A DNA stretch of 64,000 bases from Cylindrobasidium torrendii FP15055 ss-10 (Eukaryota; Basidiomycota; Agaricomycetes; Agaricales; Physalacriaceae), in assembly GCA_000934385.1 (NCBI GenBank), contig KN880536.1, positions 16,930 to 80,929 on the forward strand, in the 5' to 3' direction. Position 1 is the stretch's first letter; each line of letters starts with the position of its first letter. Below, piece by piece: positions 1 to 12,097 of this stretch. The notes under the pieces are model-generated. The model made no database searches. It had not been told where the DNA came from and worked only from the letters and a program-made list of their open reading frames with translations. The translations under genes were made by a program, and so were the position numbers.

Positions 1-936
1 CGCCAGTGAAAAAAGGCGAACCAATTGATGCGAAAGATTGTCTCTGGTTGACGAAACAGCTAGCCTTGGCAAAGGCCTCCGCTATCCCCTTTGAATTTTG
101 CTTTGCGAGGTCGACGTAGTAAAGTCTGAGAGTAGTCGTGCAGGTTGCCAGTCTGAGTATGTGATGCCCACTACGTACATACGCATGTACGTGTAAGCGC
201 TTGGTATTACATGCATAGCCCATGTCGAATTTGTGTAGGCTGTAGCCTCGGTCCTTATCAGGTAGGCATCCTGTCCGGCGCCCTATTACTCTCAGTCTGT
301 CACTCAGGTGGTGATGGCTTGTTGGAATTCTGGACCTTGCTGAGGCCTACATAGTTGGGAGCACCTACGGACAGTATACGGAGAAAGTGGCAGGAGACCG
401 ATGGCGGAGAAACGGCAACATAAGGGGAAAGACGAGCTCGACGTGCACATTGCACACGATTGCCTCATCCAGTCCCAATCAAGAAGGGTGGAGGCAGTCA
501 GCGGGTGGGAAGAGCCGTTGCGGAGTGTTTTTTTGCGAACGATCCCCAGAAACCGTGTGTATTGTAGCCGCGTGATAAGCAAAATTGCTCCGAACGAAGC
601 CTGAACGAAGCAGAGCGCTTTGAATGCGTGCCTCGTGCAGGGTCGAAGGGAGAGAAGAAAGGAAATTTTCAACTTTTGTTTGTTTTATCGTAGGTTAGGG
701 AAAGAGGAAGCCCAAAAAAAGCAGCCGCGCGGTGGACAGGCCTCAAAAGGGCGGGGCGGTGGCAGGTGGGTTGCGACGAGGCTTGTTCTGATGCTCTGGC
801 CCGATCTAATTACTATTCTCGGATGGCCGGCGCGCAAAGAAATCCGGCACACCGCCTCTCTCCCTTTTACCATCACCATCAACACCCGCTTGTTTTCGTT
901 CGCAGTGCCGTGGTCGGTGCTGCGTTATGCCTGGCA
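1..936. other. Upstream region of IRE1, no supported gene
   Basis: Several open frames occur on both strands, but none shows a recognisable domain, signal peptide or consistent splice pattern. Most of this should be IRE1 promoter and 5' leader. Two ATGs in frame with IRE1 lie upstream of the chosen start, at 766 and 823, so the leader could supply an N-terminal extension. Confidence 0.5.
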
Positions 937-3900
937 ATGACGCCGCTTTATGTCGCCGCTTTACTTCTGCCGCTCTCACTGGCCTTTGGTGAAATCATTA
1001 CCGCGCAGCGAAGGGATCTCGCGCGTCCGACACACACTCTCCTCAGCACACACGGCGTCCCGCTCTCGTCTCCAAAACAACGAATCCGTCACGAACAGCA
1101 ATTGGATGCCGAGCTGCTCGACATTGTGCTTGTCGCCTCCGTGGATGGCAAATTCCATGCGATGAACCGAAAAACTGGACAGACCCTATGGTCTATGGGC
1201 GGCACAGCAGCGTCTACAACACAGTCGGGCGCATCCATCGTTCCCTCTACGCTTGGTCCTCTAGTGCGCACGGTCCATCCCGAGTTCGACCCCGACCTGG
1301 CGGATGAGCTGCATCAAGAGACATACATCATTGAGCCGCAGTCCGGGGATATTTACGTGATGGCGACGCCCGACAGTCCGCTTCTGCGTTTCCCATTCTC
1401 GATGCCCGAGTTGGTGGATATATCCCCGTTCAGCTTCCCGGACCGCGAAGATCGGCGCGTGTTCGTCGGCCGCAAGGAGACATCACTCGTCCTCCTCGAA
1501 CTCGAAACAGGCCGCATCAAAGCGACCTTGAACTCGGAATGCCCCTGGGACCCGTTTGAAGACTTTCAAGACGACCCCGACTATGTGGACTTGGATGAGC
1601 TCGAAGGCTCCAAGCCGAAGCCGAAGCCTCCCACTGAAATCTTTATTGGGCGCACCGGTATGTGGTGTTGTTTTTGATGATCAATATCTGTTGCTCACTT
1701 GACGCGGAAGACTATCATATCTCTATTTACACTCGACCGAAGCCCGGGCTGCCTCCACCGCCAGCCCAAAATCTCTCCTTTTCCGCTTACGGGCCAAACA
1801 ACCAGGACAACATTGACCAGTCCAACTACCACCGCACTCCTGACAACGCGTACATCCAAGGCCTCCCAAACGGCAACATCATGTCCTTCAAGGCGGCGGA
1901 CGCCGCACCGCTTCTATGGATGCGCCAGTTTTCGAGCCCAGTGTGCGTCTTGGCTTTTCATCCCCATTTTTTTATTCATCAATTTTCTCCTAGTGTCGCT
2001 GTCTTCGATGTCCTCCAGAAGCCTTCCCCTCATGCCCATGGCTCGCATACATTTGCACTTCTGCAACCGCGGCCTGGCTTGCAGGATATCTTACCTTCGA
2101 TGGATATGGACAAGGCCCTCGAAAACCTTCCCAACTCTCAGAACGCGTTTGTCGGCATGGTTGAAGAGACAGGCAGTTTGTTCGCCATGAGTCCGCTTCG
2201 CTACCCGCTTGTCGCCTTCGGTGATTCCCACACCGCGCCGAGGCGCTTCCTAGATCCTCCCCCGCTCCCCGACGACATTGACGACATTACGCGGATACGC
2301 AAGCAGATGGAGCGCGAGAAAGAGCGCGAGCGCCTGTTCTCGAACGACGGCTGCTACGCTGGCTCATCTGAGCGGCGCTGTCTTATTGGAATTCGCCCGC
2401 TCGAGGGTGGTGATGGCGAGGGCCCGGAAAGCAGACTCCGTCGGCTCCTCAATGGAGCACCGTCACCGTTCCCGCAGCTGCCGCCTGCCGAGGATGACAA
2501 TGACACCAAGCGAGCACCCTCCAGACATACCGAACCGGCGGACGAGCTTCGCAGGCCCGAACCCAGTACCCATACCCGGAAATGGCTCATCGACGCCTTT
2601 CTTCTTACGGCATTTGGTGCATTCACTGTCTGGTTTGGACTCTCAATGATGAAAAACTTTGCCAAGGGTTCAGGGTCTGTCGCCATCCCGTCCGCCTCGG
2701 AGACATCCAAACTCGAGCCTGTTCATATCGCTGAGACCGGTTCATCGGAACCAGTCGAGCAGCTGCCTACCCCGCAGCTGACGCCTGGAAGCGAATCCTT
2801 GCCTGCTGTTCTGGACGAGCCCGCGAAGCCTGTACCTACCCAAGCGCCAGAAACTGACAACGAGGAAGGGGAACGCTCCGAGGTTGATCCAACCACGACT
2901 CCCAAGAAGAAGGTCAGACGTGGTAATCGTGGAGGTGCCGGAAAGAAGAAGAAGGCTGCTGCGGTGGTTGTTGATGAGCCGACAGTCTCACCGTCGTCTT
3001 CCCTGGTCATCGAGTCCAAGCCTATCGTCACGACACCTTCATTGGTAGTTTCGGAGACGATTCTCGGTAAATATCATTCCTGCATTGTCTTGACTTGTTC
3101 TGACCGTCTTAGGCTTTGGGTCGCATGGTACCGTTGTATTCCAAGGTTCACTCCAAGGACGAGCTGTTGCCGTCAAGCGTCTCTTGCAGGACTTCGTCAC
3201 ACTGGCTGCTCGTGAAGTTAGCATCCTACAAGACTCGGACGACCACCCGAACGTCATCCGTTACTATTACCAGGAGGCACATTCGAACTTCCTCTACATC
3301 GCCCTTGAGCTTTGTCCATGCTCACTCGCCGACATCATCGAGACGCCTGACCGCGAGGCCGTTCGGCCCCTGGCCATTGCATTCGAACCTAAGAAGGCAC
3401 TTGGGCAGCTCACCGGTGGTCTCCGGCATCTCCATGCGCTCAAGCTTGTGCATCGTGATATCAAGCCGCAGAACATCCTCGTCTCCAGCACAGGCAAAAT
3501 GCTGATTTCCGACTTTGGTCTGTGCAAGCGCCTGGATGTCGACCAGACCAGTTTCTTGCCTACGGCGAATGGTGCGATGGGTGCTGGCACGGTCGGATGG
3601 CGTGCTCCAGAAATTCTGCGCGGTGAAGTCAAGTTGGACGAGATCAACGACGAAGGCTCTATTGGAAGCTCGAGAGGTAGCGGGGGTACAGTCACTGGTG
3701 GCAGTACGGGTAGCGTTGGATCTGGGGGCCCTGTCACTGGCAAACCGACGCGCTTGACGAAGAGTGTGGATATCTTCGCGCTTGGGTGTCTCTTCTATTA
3801 TGTGCTGTCGAATGGTGGACATCCGTTCGGCGATAGGTACGAGCGGGAGATGAATATCCTAAAAAATGAGAAGAACCTGGAGGCGCTGGAGAGGTTCGGT

Positions 3901-4514
3901 GAAGAGGGTAGCGAGGCTGGCCACTTGATCGAGGCGATGTTGGACCCCGAGGCGAGGGAAAGGTGCGTGTCATTCTTGAGTCAAGCCTTGGAGATGCTAA
4001 CGCGATTATAGACCGGACACAACGAGCTGCCTTGTCCATCCGTTCTTCTGGAATCCTGGTCGTCGTTTGAACTTCCTGCAAGATGCGTCTGATAGGTTCG
4101 AGGTTATGTGCCGCGATCCAAAGGATGCGAATCTTTTAAGCTTGGAGAAGGGGGCGCAGAAGATCGTCGGGAACGACTGGCATTCAAGGCTGGATAAGAT
4201 CTTCATCGAGAACTTGGGCAAGTTTAGGAAGTACGACGGGAAGAGCGTGCAGGATTTGTTGAGGGCGTTGAGAAATAAGGTGTGTGTCTTTTTTGTCTGT
4301 CATGTGCAGCACTGACGGTTTCCCCCAGAAACATCATTATCAGGATCTGCCTGAAAGCGTTCGGCGCCATCTGGGATCGATGCCGGAGGGGTATCTTGCG
4401 TACTTTACGCGTCGGTATCCACATTTGGTGATGCACGTCCACCGAGTGATTGGTGAGACGAGCTTGCGCACGGAGTCGATGTTTAGGTCTTACTACGAGT
4501 TGGCTGAGGCGTAG
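937..4514 (+). CDS. IRE1: IRE1 unfolded-protein-response sensor kinase/endoribonuclease
   Basis: ER transmembrane sensor. In other fungi the luminal part senses unfolded protein and the cytosolic kinase-RNase splices HAC1-type mRNA. I read six exons: 937-1657, 1711-1942, 1994-3066, 3113-3962, 4012-4279 and 4329-4514. Phases close and give 1109 residues, normal for the family. Seen in order: hydrophobic signal peptide (MTPLYVAALLLPLSLAFGE); beta-propeller luminal domain with GRTDYHISIYTR across exon junction 1 and SPVVAVFDV across junction 2; a membrane segment coded near 2585-2650 (LIDAFLLTAFGAFTVWFGL); a basic acidic-Ser/Thr linker; kinase with glycine loop LGFGSHGTVVF, lysine in VAVKRL, HRDIKPQN and DFG; and the C-terminal KEN RNase domain with KHHYQDLP and YFTRRYPHL. 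A Gly/Ser-rich insert interrupts the kinase activation region near 3650-3740. Start 937 is chosen because it places the signal peptide first; ATGs at 766 and 823 are alternatives. Identity is firm, the exact start less so. Confidence 0.96.
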
Positions 4515-5275
4515 TTGTATGTAGAAGGGCTGTCGTGTGTGTGTTTATTTGCTTGCTATCGTGTTGACTGTCTCATTGGGACCCCCTCATACTTACTTGC
4601 GTTACTGACACCCGCGGCTTCGTTGGGGTAGTAGTAGTTTCTTGAAGCTGTATTCTCATGTATACTTTATGGACTGGGATTGGAATTAAATAAACTATGC
4701 GATTTTGTTTTATGCTCATTAAATCTGAAGGGGACATGCATAAATCAGCGATTTCGATTGGGTCTCAAGATGTGATTAAATGTCGTTTATAAGGCGCGGT
4801 ATGTTTGTCTCCCACTGGCAGGTCAAGCGGCAGTAGACGGATTGGAGTGACTTCCGGTGTGTGCGGCGATGGTGGCTTCATGCTACAGGGTGGATTTGCC
4901 AGCCTGCGCATGTGTATATACCCCCAAAGATCTCGTGATAATGTAGCATTTATTGGAAGCGAAAGCTCAAGTGTTCTTCGCCAATCTATTGATTGTCCGT
5001 AATATTGCATACAGAACGACTCAACCGTCATTTCTGATATGACCTTTCAAGTCCTCTGAGCTCTGCGTGATAATTGATTAAAATCATGTCGGCGATCGCC
5101 GCTGACACATCCTGAAGGGACTTTTAAGTTTTGACTGCTTTAGGACAATGTCTGGTCACGGGACCAGAGCGATCGTGGGACCAACGCAGGCGGCAGCGCC
5201 TATGATCGCACGTTTCGTTAGCTTCTTACCACAACCACCACAACCTTTCGACATCTGGCTGCGCCGTTGTAAAAT
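4515..5275. other. IRE1 3' end and C2H2-A promoter
   Basis: No gene seen. An AATTAAATAAA-like polyadenylation region lies near 4682-4694. The last 180 bases hold the promoter block shared with the inverted paralogue at 17.8-19.7 kb (separate entry). Confidence 0.5.
5092..5217 (+). promoter_or_regulatory. Conserved upstream block of C2H2-A
   Basis: This stretch contains CGATCG, GCTGACACATCC and TTAGGACAATGTCTGGTCAC followed by GGGACC and TCGTGG. The same order of motifs appears inverted upstream of C2H2-B at about 19775-19885. The core CGATCG plus CTGACA also lies upstream of C2H2-C. Either it is a shared regulatory site or simply recent duplication; retention in diverged copies favours function. 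Confidence 0.6.
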
Positions 5276-7019
5276 ATGCCAGCAGTACGTTCATGAGCAT
5301 TGAGGACGCTTCTATTGCTGACGCAGACCTCTCTAGCACGGTACCTCGAACAAGACGGCGACGACGGGGAAAGACTCCTTCAAATGCAAAGATTGTGTAT
5401 ACGCATCCGAGACGCGCAAGAGTGACGTGCTCCGTCACTACAAACAGGTGCATGCTACCGGCAAGGCGAAGAGAGACATGTTGGTTTCCGTTTTCCTTTA
5501 ATATGAGCGCATATTGACCTGGGTCATATAGGTCCTACATTTGCAACAACGACAACTGTGGCAAGGAGTTTATACAGAGGAGCAACGCAGAAACCCATGC
5601 AATCATTCAGTGCGTATTGCCAAGCTACCATCTTCATTCCACTTTAACCGTTCTCAGCACTGGAGAGAAGCCTTTCACCTGTAAAATTTGCAAGACAAGT
5701 TTCGTTGACAAATCGCCTCTCTCGAAGCCATGTTTGGTTGCCAACGTCAACGGAACCGTCAAGCACTCAATGTTGAAGACATTCGACAAAGCCGCATTCA
5801 TGAGGAAGCATGCAGCAGTCTATAATAAAATTACCCCTCCCGTGCGTGATGCGACAGAGGAGGAGAAGCAAGTATGGGTGGTGCGTGGCATGCCTCGTGG
5901 ACCGTTCTTTGTCGCTGAGTTTCGTTTCGCTTAGGTCTTGATTCCTGTCAAAAACGAGTCGGTCAAGCCCATTGAAAGGGCCGTTCCAAAGAAGAAGAAG
6001 GCTGCTGGCAAGGCTTCAAGATCGAAGAAAGGGCGGAAGGAAGAGGACGTCGAGTCTGAAGATGGCTGTGATGGTCTTGAGGCTTTGTTTTACGAGGACG
6101 ATATCGAGGATGTTCAATCTGAGCCTCTGATTTCCGTTGACAATACGACGCGTATCGTGGCTAGGGAGGCTTCTCCGGGGACCGAGGTGCGTGATATTCA
6201 CGGCAGGCTGGCAACTTCTATTGACACTTCATTTAGAACGAAATCCCTCCTCAACAAATCCGCGCCGCAGAGGACATCCCTTTCAACAACAACTTTGACA
6301 TTCCCGGACGTACTTTCTATAACGATCAGCACTTCAACCAGCCTACCTCTCGCGGAGTCTATGATGTCCTGTCCAACATGGATCACCTACGCACTGGAAC
6401 GTACTATCCCATGGATTCATTTATGCCCTCTGAAGGAATTCTCGAAAGTCGCAGCCCATCTCCACCACCGGTTTCTTACACAGAGTCATTCGAACGCGCC
6501 AAGATTTACGGCCAGCCTGGTGCGGACGACATCGAGGCCGCCATGATTCTCCTCGATTTTGCGACCACAATGAACGTGACTGCGTCCTCGGAAAGCTATT
6601 ACGGTGATGACGATGTCGAGGAAGCCGCGAAGGGCCTCCTCGAGCTTGCGGCTGGGACACCACTACCAGTGCGCGCGCTGGACACCACGCCTGTTACTTC
6701 TGTAGGAGGGTCCTCCCTCGAGAGCCTATCCTCGGTCTCTTTCGAGGGCCACTACGACTCGGAGATGGTTGAGGCTGCTATGATCCTCGTTCAGCTTGGC
6801 TTTGGCAGTCGCCGCGAGTTGGGCTCGGACAGTCGTGCTGGAACTCCAAGCACTGTGGTAGGAGCACCATCTCCCGCTGAGACTCAGACGTCCACCATAG
6901 CTGTCGGATCTCGAGCGGTCTCGGCAGATGGTGAACGATACGACTCTGTGTGCCCGGCGCACTGCAAGGGATGCGAGAACTTGAAGAGGGATGAGCTGGA
7001 GTTCGCAGGAAAAGCTTGA
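5276..7019 (+). CDS. C2H2-type zinc-finger protein A (paralogue of B and C)
   Basis: Six exons: 5276-5284, 5337-5479, 5532-5609, 5658-5880, 5935-6186 and 6237-7019, coding 495 residues. The first exon holds only Met-Pro-Ala. Seen: an N-terminal finger CKDC...HYKQVH; a second finger CNNDNC...ETHAIIQ-H coded by a 78-nt exon; an HTGEKPF linker across the next junction into CKIC; then a family signature SKPCLVANVN and FDKAAFMRKHA...ITPPVRDAT. A lysine-rich probable nuclear signal follows (KKKKAAGK). The C-terminal half is acidic and Ser/Pro-rich with repeated short helices of the form VEAAxxLLxL, and ends with CPAHCKGCE. Probably a nuclear DNA-binding regulator by fold; targets unknown. Its 5' and 3' flanks match those of copy B, so a whole gene was duplicated. 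No named family was recognised beyond C2H2. Confidence 0.87.
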
Positions 7020-8190
7020 TGGAGGAGAGAAATGTATGTATGCATAAAGGAATCGAACACGATACCAAGTGTTGGTGTCAAAAGATTGTAGGTAAATTTA
7101 GATTCATTATTCAGTTATTAGTTATATCATCGCGTTCGGCACACATAAATTCACGACCTTTACGACCTCAACCTCAGCTGCGTACGCCTTGCTCTGCACT
7201 CCTAGCAAATAGAGCACTTCTCAGTATAGCAAGTGGCTCTGCCTAGTATACTCAGTAAAGCGACACGAGATACTATCGTAGACGCTACCACTTGCATCGA
7301 AGACAGACAACGACGCCACTCTTAAGCTCTACATCATACGCAAGGATACATTGCTCAATTGGTTCAGGACGGTGCTAAATTCATAGCATTGACATTGTAT
7401 GTGCAAAGCTGGATATAGCATCTCAAAGCTACGCAGCGAGACGTTTGAGTGATTGGTACTCCTACTTCTCTTAGGCCAGTAGACAGCTGGGATCCCTTAT
7501 ATCTTGAGGAAGCTAAAAGAAACCTAGAATAACAAAGGACGGAATGGCAGGGGACGAGGTTGTTGCTATCTTTCAAGTTTATCATCAAATCACCACATGG
7601 CGGTCACCAAGGAAAGAGTGTCTACAATTAAAAGAGACATTGCAGGCCCAGGCCCTGGTAATTGGCAAAGCGATTTCATTGGCTGGGCAATCAGGAGAGC
7701 AACGACGTTTAACCTTCATAGCCAAAGAAGGAACAAAGTCAGTGTACACAAGGATCATGTGCTTCGCCATATTAATTGGACGCCGTCAATGTGTTCGCTG
7801 AAATGGCATCACAGACTTTCAATGCAGTCGGAGGGATGTCGGAGTAGTCTTGGAGAGAAAAGCGGAAACTGGTTTGCGCCCGACGTCGCCGCCACGCAAA
7901 GACGTACATACGTGCCTGACAATTGATTGCCTTCTGATCGGAGCGGCCGACCTGTTCCCTTTGCTTCGTTCCACTATCTTCTCCTCATCGTTGCTGTGCA
8001 CGGCCAGCACATGTTTTAACGACCTCGGACCCCCGTCATTGGCCTCACGATAATGTGCGCAATATGCCTGGACGCAAGACAAGAGATTAATTGCAAATCA
8101 CAGACGACCTGCGAACACCACCTTCGTTAGACATACCCACGACCTTAATCACCCGTTCGGACGCGTCGTTCAATAACATCAAAATATACA
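7020..8190. other. Intergenic; 3' flank shared with C2H2-B, otherwise nothing seen
   Basis: Bases about 7047-7185 match the 3' flank of C2H2-B at 17590-17735: GATACCAAGTGTTGGTGT, GTAGGTAAATT and TTCACGACCTTTACGACCTC occur in the same order in both. The rest, to the promoter of the 8.2 kb gene, holds only short frames without support. Confidence 0.5.
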
Positions 8191-8916
8191 ATGTCGCAGG
8201 CAAAGTCCTTTCTCACTCAGTGCGGAGGCGACGCGATCCAGTACGTTTCCAGTATTCTTAGCCCAGGTAACTTTATCCCCGCACGGTGCTTACACGGCCT
8301 CAGCGCCCTATGCTCGCACCTCAATGTCCAGAAAATACGCACACCATTTCCCTCCGTGTCATACGCGCCTAGCTATCTGGACTATCCGGTCCTACGCGAT
8401 GCCCACATCCCGACACATGTCCTTGTCATGCAGACCTTGGCCAGACACTCAACTGCTCCAATCCTGCTCGCTCCTGTGGACGGAGATCTCTTTACCAAGT
8501 CATTCCAGACAGACATCATACCCCCAGGACCTCCCGGCACAACGCGTCCAGTACCCTTTCCCACATCTGAAGGCCTCTATGTCTCCTTACCCGTCGTAGA
8601 TGCGGTCAGCGTCGTACCCCATGCAGAATCCTTTGGCCTGCTCCTTCTGTTCGCTCTCGGATTCGAAAAAGATACCAACATGCTGGCCTATCAAATGCTT
8701 CCAGTCGCGGTTGTAGACGAGTTTCCCAACGCGGCAGCTATGGCGCAGGCAATGGCAGATATCCCAGAAGACGTTTTCGAACACTGCTTCCGCCTCAACA
8801 TGGGTCTATGGAAAAACGTCCTGAGCCTGGGCGTCAACGACGCGCGCATCGTCGACATGGTGCGCACCGCGTTCAACGTGACGGCTGAAGCTCGCAGGTT
8901 GCGCATGCGCCAATGA
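8191..8916 (+). CDS. Single-exon protein of unknown function
   Basis: An uninterrupted frame of 241 residues, unusual among its intron-rich neighbours. I recognise no domain, signal peptide or membrane segment. The middle is proline-rich (IIPPGPPGTTRPVPFP) and the C-terminal third looks helical, ending in a basic RRLRMRQ. The start is the first ATG after an AT-rich stretch and gives the longest frame. Codon use looks like real coding sequence, with C-ending codons preferred. It stands between convergent neighbours with no shared context. Function cannot be assigned. Confidence 0.7.
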   Translation: MSQAKSFLTQCGGDAIQYVSSILSPGNFIPARCLHGLSALCSHLNVQKIRTPFPSVSYAPSYLDYPVLRDAHIPTHVLVMQTLARHSTAPILLAPVDGDLFTKSFQTDIIPPGPPGTTRPVPFPTSEGLYVSLPVVDAVSVVPHAESFGLLLLFALGFEKDTNMLAYQMLPVAVVDEFPNAAAMAQAMADIPEDVFEHCFRLNMGLWKNVLSLGVNDARIVDMVRTAFNVTAEARRLRMRQ

Positions 8917-9461
8917 ACTACTTATACCTTTTCACGATTTCGTCAACGACACTCCCATCCAAGAGTCTGGCCCTGCACCGTTTTCATTCCTTGCTGCTTC
9001 ACCATCGCTTTTCATAACACGTTCTTTTGCCTCAACCTATCTTACATTGGACACTGTGATGCTTTTACATTGCTTGCTTTCGCAAAGATGTCGCCCTTCT
9101 AATTGCTCTTACCTTACTTACAGATCACTTATTAGCTCCTGAACAATGGCGGCGCACTATATGTTGTATGTGGTAGTATTCTTCTGTTATATCTCTTTGT
9201 TCATGCGTCCCGTATCGCTCATCGTACATCGTTGGTTCTGGGATAAGTAGGTCGGAGAGCGGCAGGTAGGCCACATGCATATTTCGGTATGTTGCAGCCA
9301 TATACATAGATGAACACCGTCACACCTGTTCATACAGTGCCGTGCTTGGTTGTGCGAGCAAGTACCACTTACGTACCCAAAATAGTCTTGCCTCAGACTA
9401 TCAAAATGTAGCCAGCCATTCATCGAAGAGCGCCGGCCATCGAATCAAGCTGTTTGTGAAC
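8917..9461. other. Convergent intergenic region, no gene seen
   Basis: Lies between the 3' ends of the 8.2 kb gene and the minus-strand hydrolase. Only short unsupported frames occur. Confidence 0.5.
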
Positions 9462-10665
9462 TTACAGCTGGTAATTTTCAGCGCTCAGAACTTTCGACCA
9501 GGACAAGAAAAGATAAGTACTCACCGCGCCTGCTGCCATCCCTCTGAGATTTTCCTTGAATTTCCACATGACCTTTGATTTCCATCCCTTCTCTTTCCAG
9601 TCGTCTACGTTGTCTGGAATCTCCTTCATGACATCGGAAAGCGTATCGTCGTGTGCCAACAAAGTCAGAACGTCCTCATTCGCGTCGAGGACCGCCAGTT
9701 TCTCCACCGTGTTCCTCGCGGTGTCGACATCATCATACATCCCATCTCCCAGAGGAAGAGTAGGTGTATCAGCAGGGACAAATGGGCATCCAGCGTGATG
9801 AGGCGAAGGTCGTAAACTTCCTGGATGATGGCAACAGTCGCCTCCGAGAAGAACAAACGTGGAAGGCGTTACTCGTGCCAATGCGGAGACATGTCCAGCA
9901 CAATGTCCAGGAGTGTCGAGTATGTAGAGGCTTCCATCTGAGAAATAGTCGAAGGCGCGAAGACCAGCAATGGTGAGATCACCGCTAGAAAAAGGTATCT
10001 TCTGGATGTCCCGTCCGCTATAAGGTTGAGGTAAGGCGCTGTACTGATGAAGAGAATAAAGGCGAACTCAATATCCCCATGAGTAATACCGGACATCTCT
10101 AGCTCTGGATAGGGACGCAGTTCCGTCTCCTCGCCGACTACTAGACGAGTCGTGCTTGGGAATTTAGACATATCCCCTATAGTAATTTATGAAAACATCC
10201 CTTATATTGAGCACTTGGCTGTACTCGCCAATGTGGTCAATATGACGGTGACTGTAAACACGGCGGGTTAGACGTCGATTGGATTCACTAAAAGTTGAGT
10301 GCATCTTACCTCCAGATTACTGCCTTAACGGAATCTAAAGAAACCCCTTTGGCAGGAAGTTTCTCATGAGCCTCTTGATCTACTTCGAACTCGACCGGTC
10401 CAGTTTTGCGCATTCCCGCATACGCCTTCTGCACACGCGGAGGATACGTCTGCTCGTCCTTTCTGATTCCCAGATCGAACATCACCCGCTCCTTTCCCTC
10501 GATGAGAAAGGCGTAGATCGGGGCCGTGTACGAGCTACTGCCCAAACGCGCGACCCCGGTGGGTGTGTAAAAGAAGGAGGAAGGCATAGCGGCAACGCGT
10601 CCAAGATGTACAGCTTTGACGCTGACTGTGGCTCCTGTGGGCGTTGTGGGAAGGATACTCAGCAT
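9462..10665 (-). CDS. Metallo-beta-lactamase-fold hydrolase
   Basis: Five exons on the minus strand: 10665-10310, 10251-10229, 10176-10095, 10038-9525 and 9467-9462, coding 326 residues. The metal-binding motif SHRHIDHIG is completed by a 23-nt second exon whose 3' intron starts with GC (GCGAGT). Following it are DMSKFPSTTRLVVG, a conserved LDTPGHCAGH (third and fourth metal-ligand region) and LLGGDCCHHPG. The family are cytosolic two-zinc hydrolases, in some members acting on lactones; the substrate here is not shown. The last exon codes only Leu and stop. The third intron could alternatively use an acceptor 18 nt further on without changing frame. The next gene upstream, on the same strand, is of unknown function. 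Confidence 0.88.
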
Positions 10666-10861
10666 TCCGCAAGACGGGGCGACGATGGTGGTAGGTGTTG
10701 AAAATGTGTTACGCGGAGTTCTGCCCGCCTTGTCTACAATACAGTGACCTATGCGGGGTGTTTGGATTTATCTGATTTGGATCGGCCCAGCAAGCCGGGT
10801 TGTGATAATCACAATGAACAGAACAAGTCCGCTCGAACCAGTTCGAATGCAGACAACTAAG

Positions 10862-11817
10862 CTAGATTCCCATCCTAGTGTTCAGCCCATCTTCCGTCTT
10901 GATCCAATCCTTCACCTCTCTGAGGGTCTGGTCAACAAAACCAAACTCGGTCTCCAAGATAACGAGAAGTCTTCGTATAGCCGGACGCGAAGGATGGGGC
11001 TGCCTTCATAGAACGTCAGAATTGATTGGCGTCAAAACATGATTAGTTGTGACCTACCCGTTTATTCTTTCCTGCTCCTTCAGCTCGTCGATAGCGGCGT
11101 GAAGAGCATCGAAGAAACGTCGACAAGAGAGCCGTGCGTTCATCTGTAGGCTGGCAAGGGCACTCAAAACAAGTATCAGTCCCCATGACCTTCGAGGCAT
11201 GACAGTATCACGAACGAGATTCTGTCGCGGTCCAAAGGTGCATAGAGCTCCTCGACGAGGTTCTGCATCAGAAGGGTTTGAGGATTCTCTTCTACAACGC
11301 GACAATCCATGCACACCTTATTGTCCACATACAAGCTGAGCTCTTTCTCGACATATAACATCCATTTGATCCCGTCCATTCGGCCATCTGCATTCGAAAT
11401 GCAAGCGCCAGACACCTCTATCGCGTACATTTCGAGGTATCTAAAGAGCTTCTCGAGGAGGTCTTGACCGTGCCCTTCGTGGATGAGCCGGCGGCTCTCG
11501 CCTGTTATGGTCTGATACTCGCGTCGAAAGTCCATTGTGGGTTTGCTTGTGCCAGCGAACGTGAGGATATGCGATAGCGCTGTGTACGGGGTGGTGACGT
11601 TCAACTTCTTGGTAAGTGTAGAAGGTTCGGGGTCGGCGTTCGATGCAATAGTGATGTTGGATGGAGGCGCTGCATCACGAGTTGGTTGGCTCAGAAAGTA
11701 GATGCTATCTGCCTGGGTGTGCGTATCAAGCGGAAGCTTAGGCGCATTCTGTATTTCGGATGCCTTTGGATTCGTGGCAAAGGATAGTAGCGAGGCTGTC
11801 GTCGCGGACATGGTCAA
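10862..11817 (-). CDS. Unknown helical protein upstream of the MBL-fold gene
   Basis: My model has three exons, 11817-11212, 11143-11058 and 11003-10862, coding 277 residues. The N-terminal third is Ser/Thr/Ala-rich without a clear signal peptide. The remainder looks helical, with two cysteines close together (CMDC) and a C-terminal amphipathic stretch (LLVILETEFGFVDQTLREV). No domain was recognised. An alternative donor for intron 1 at 11189 breaks the frame of exon 3, so the donor at 11211 is preferred. It lies head-to-tail with the hydrolase gene, about 200 bp apart, but the two need not be related in function. Confidence 0.6.
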
Positions 11818-12097
11818 AGTTGTAGCGGCAATATAGTTAGTCGTTAGCTAGATCCCCAGAAAATCGATGCGCGCGGATTTGCTTGGCCTGAGCAGTGGGA
11901 AGCTGTCGGCCACGATTCTTATGCTCAGCGCTCAGTGCAATAGCATAAACCTCATGGTTGCTGGAAAGGGTAGACGATCGTGACACAGCCACATCACTCG
12001 TCCTCTCCCACGGTCATCTCTGAATACATTGCTCGAGGTTACAGCGCCTCTGGTTACATTGAGCAGACCACAACGAGGAAACTCAGGTGCTCGACTA

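Noticed and set aside
304..672. 122-codon minus-strand frame upstream of IRE1
   Set aside because: Hydrophobic start, but no domain, odd composition, and it overlaps the likely IRE1 promoter.
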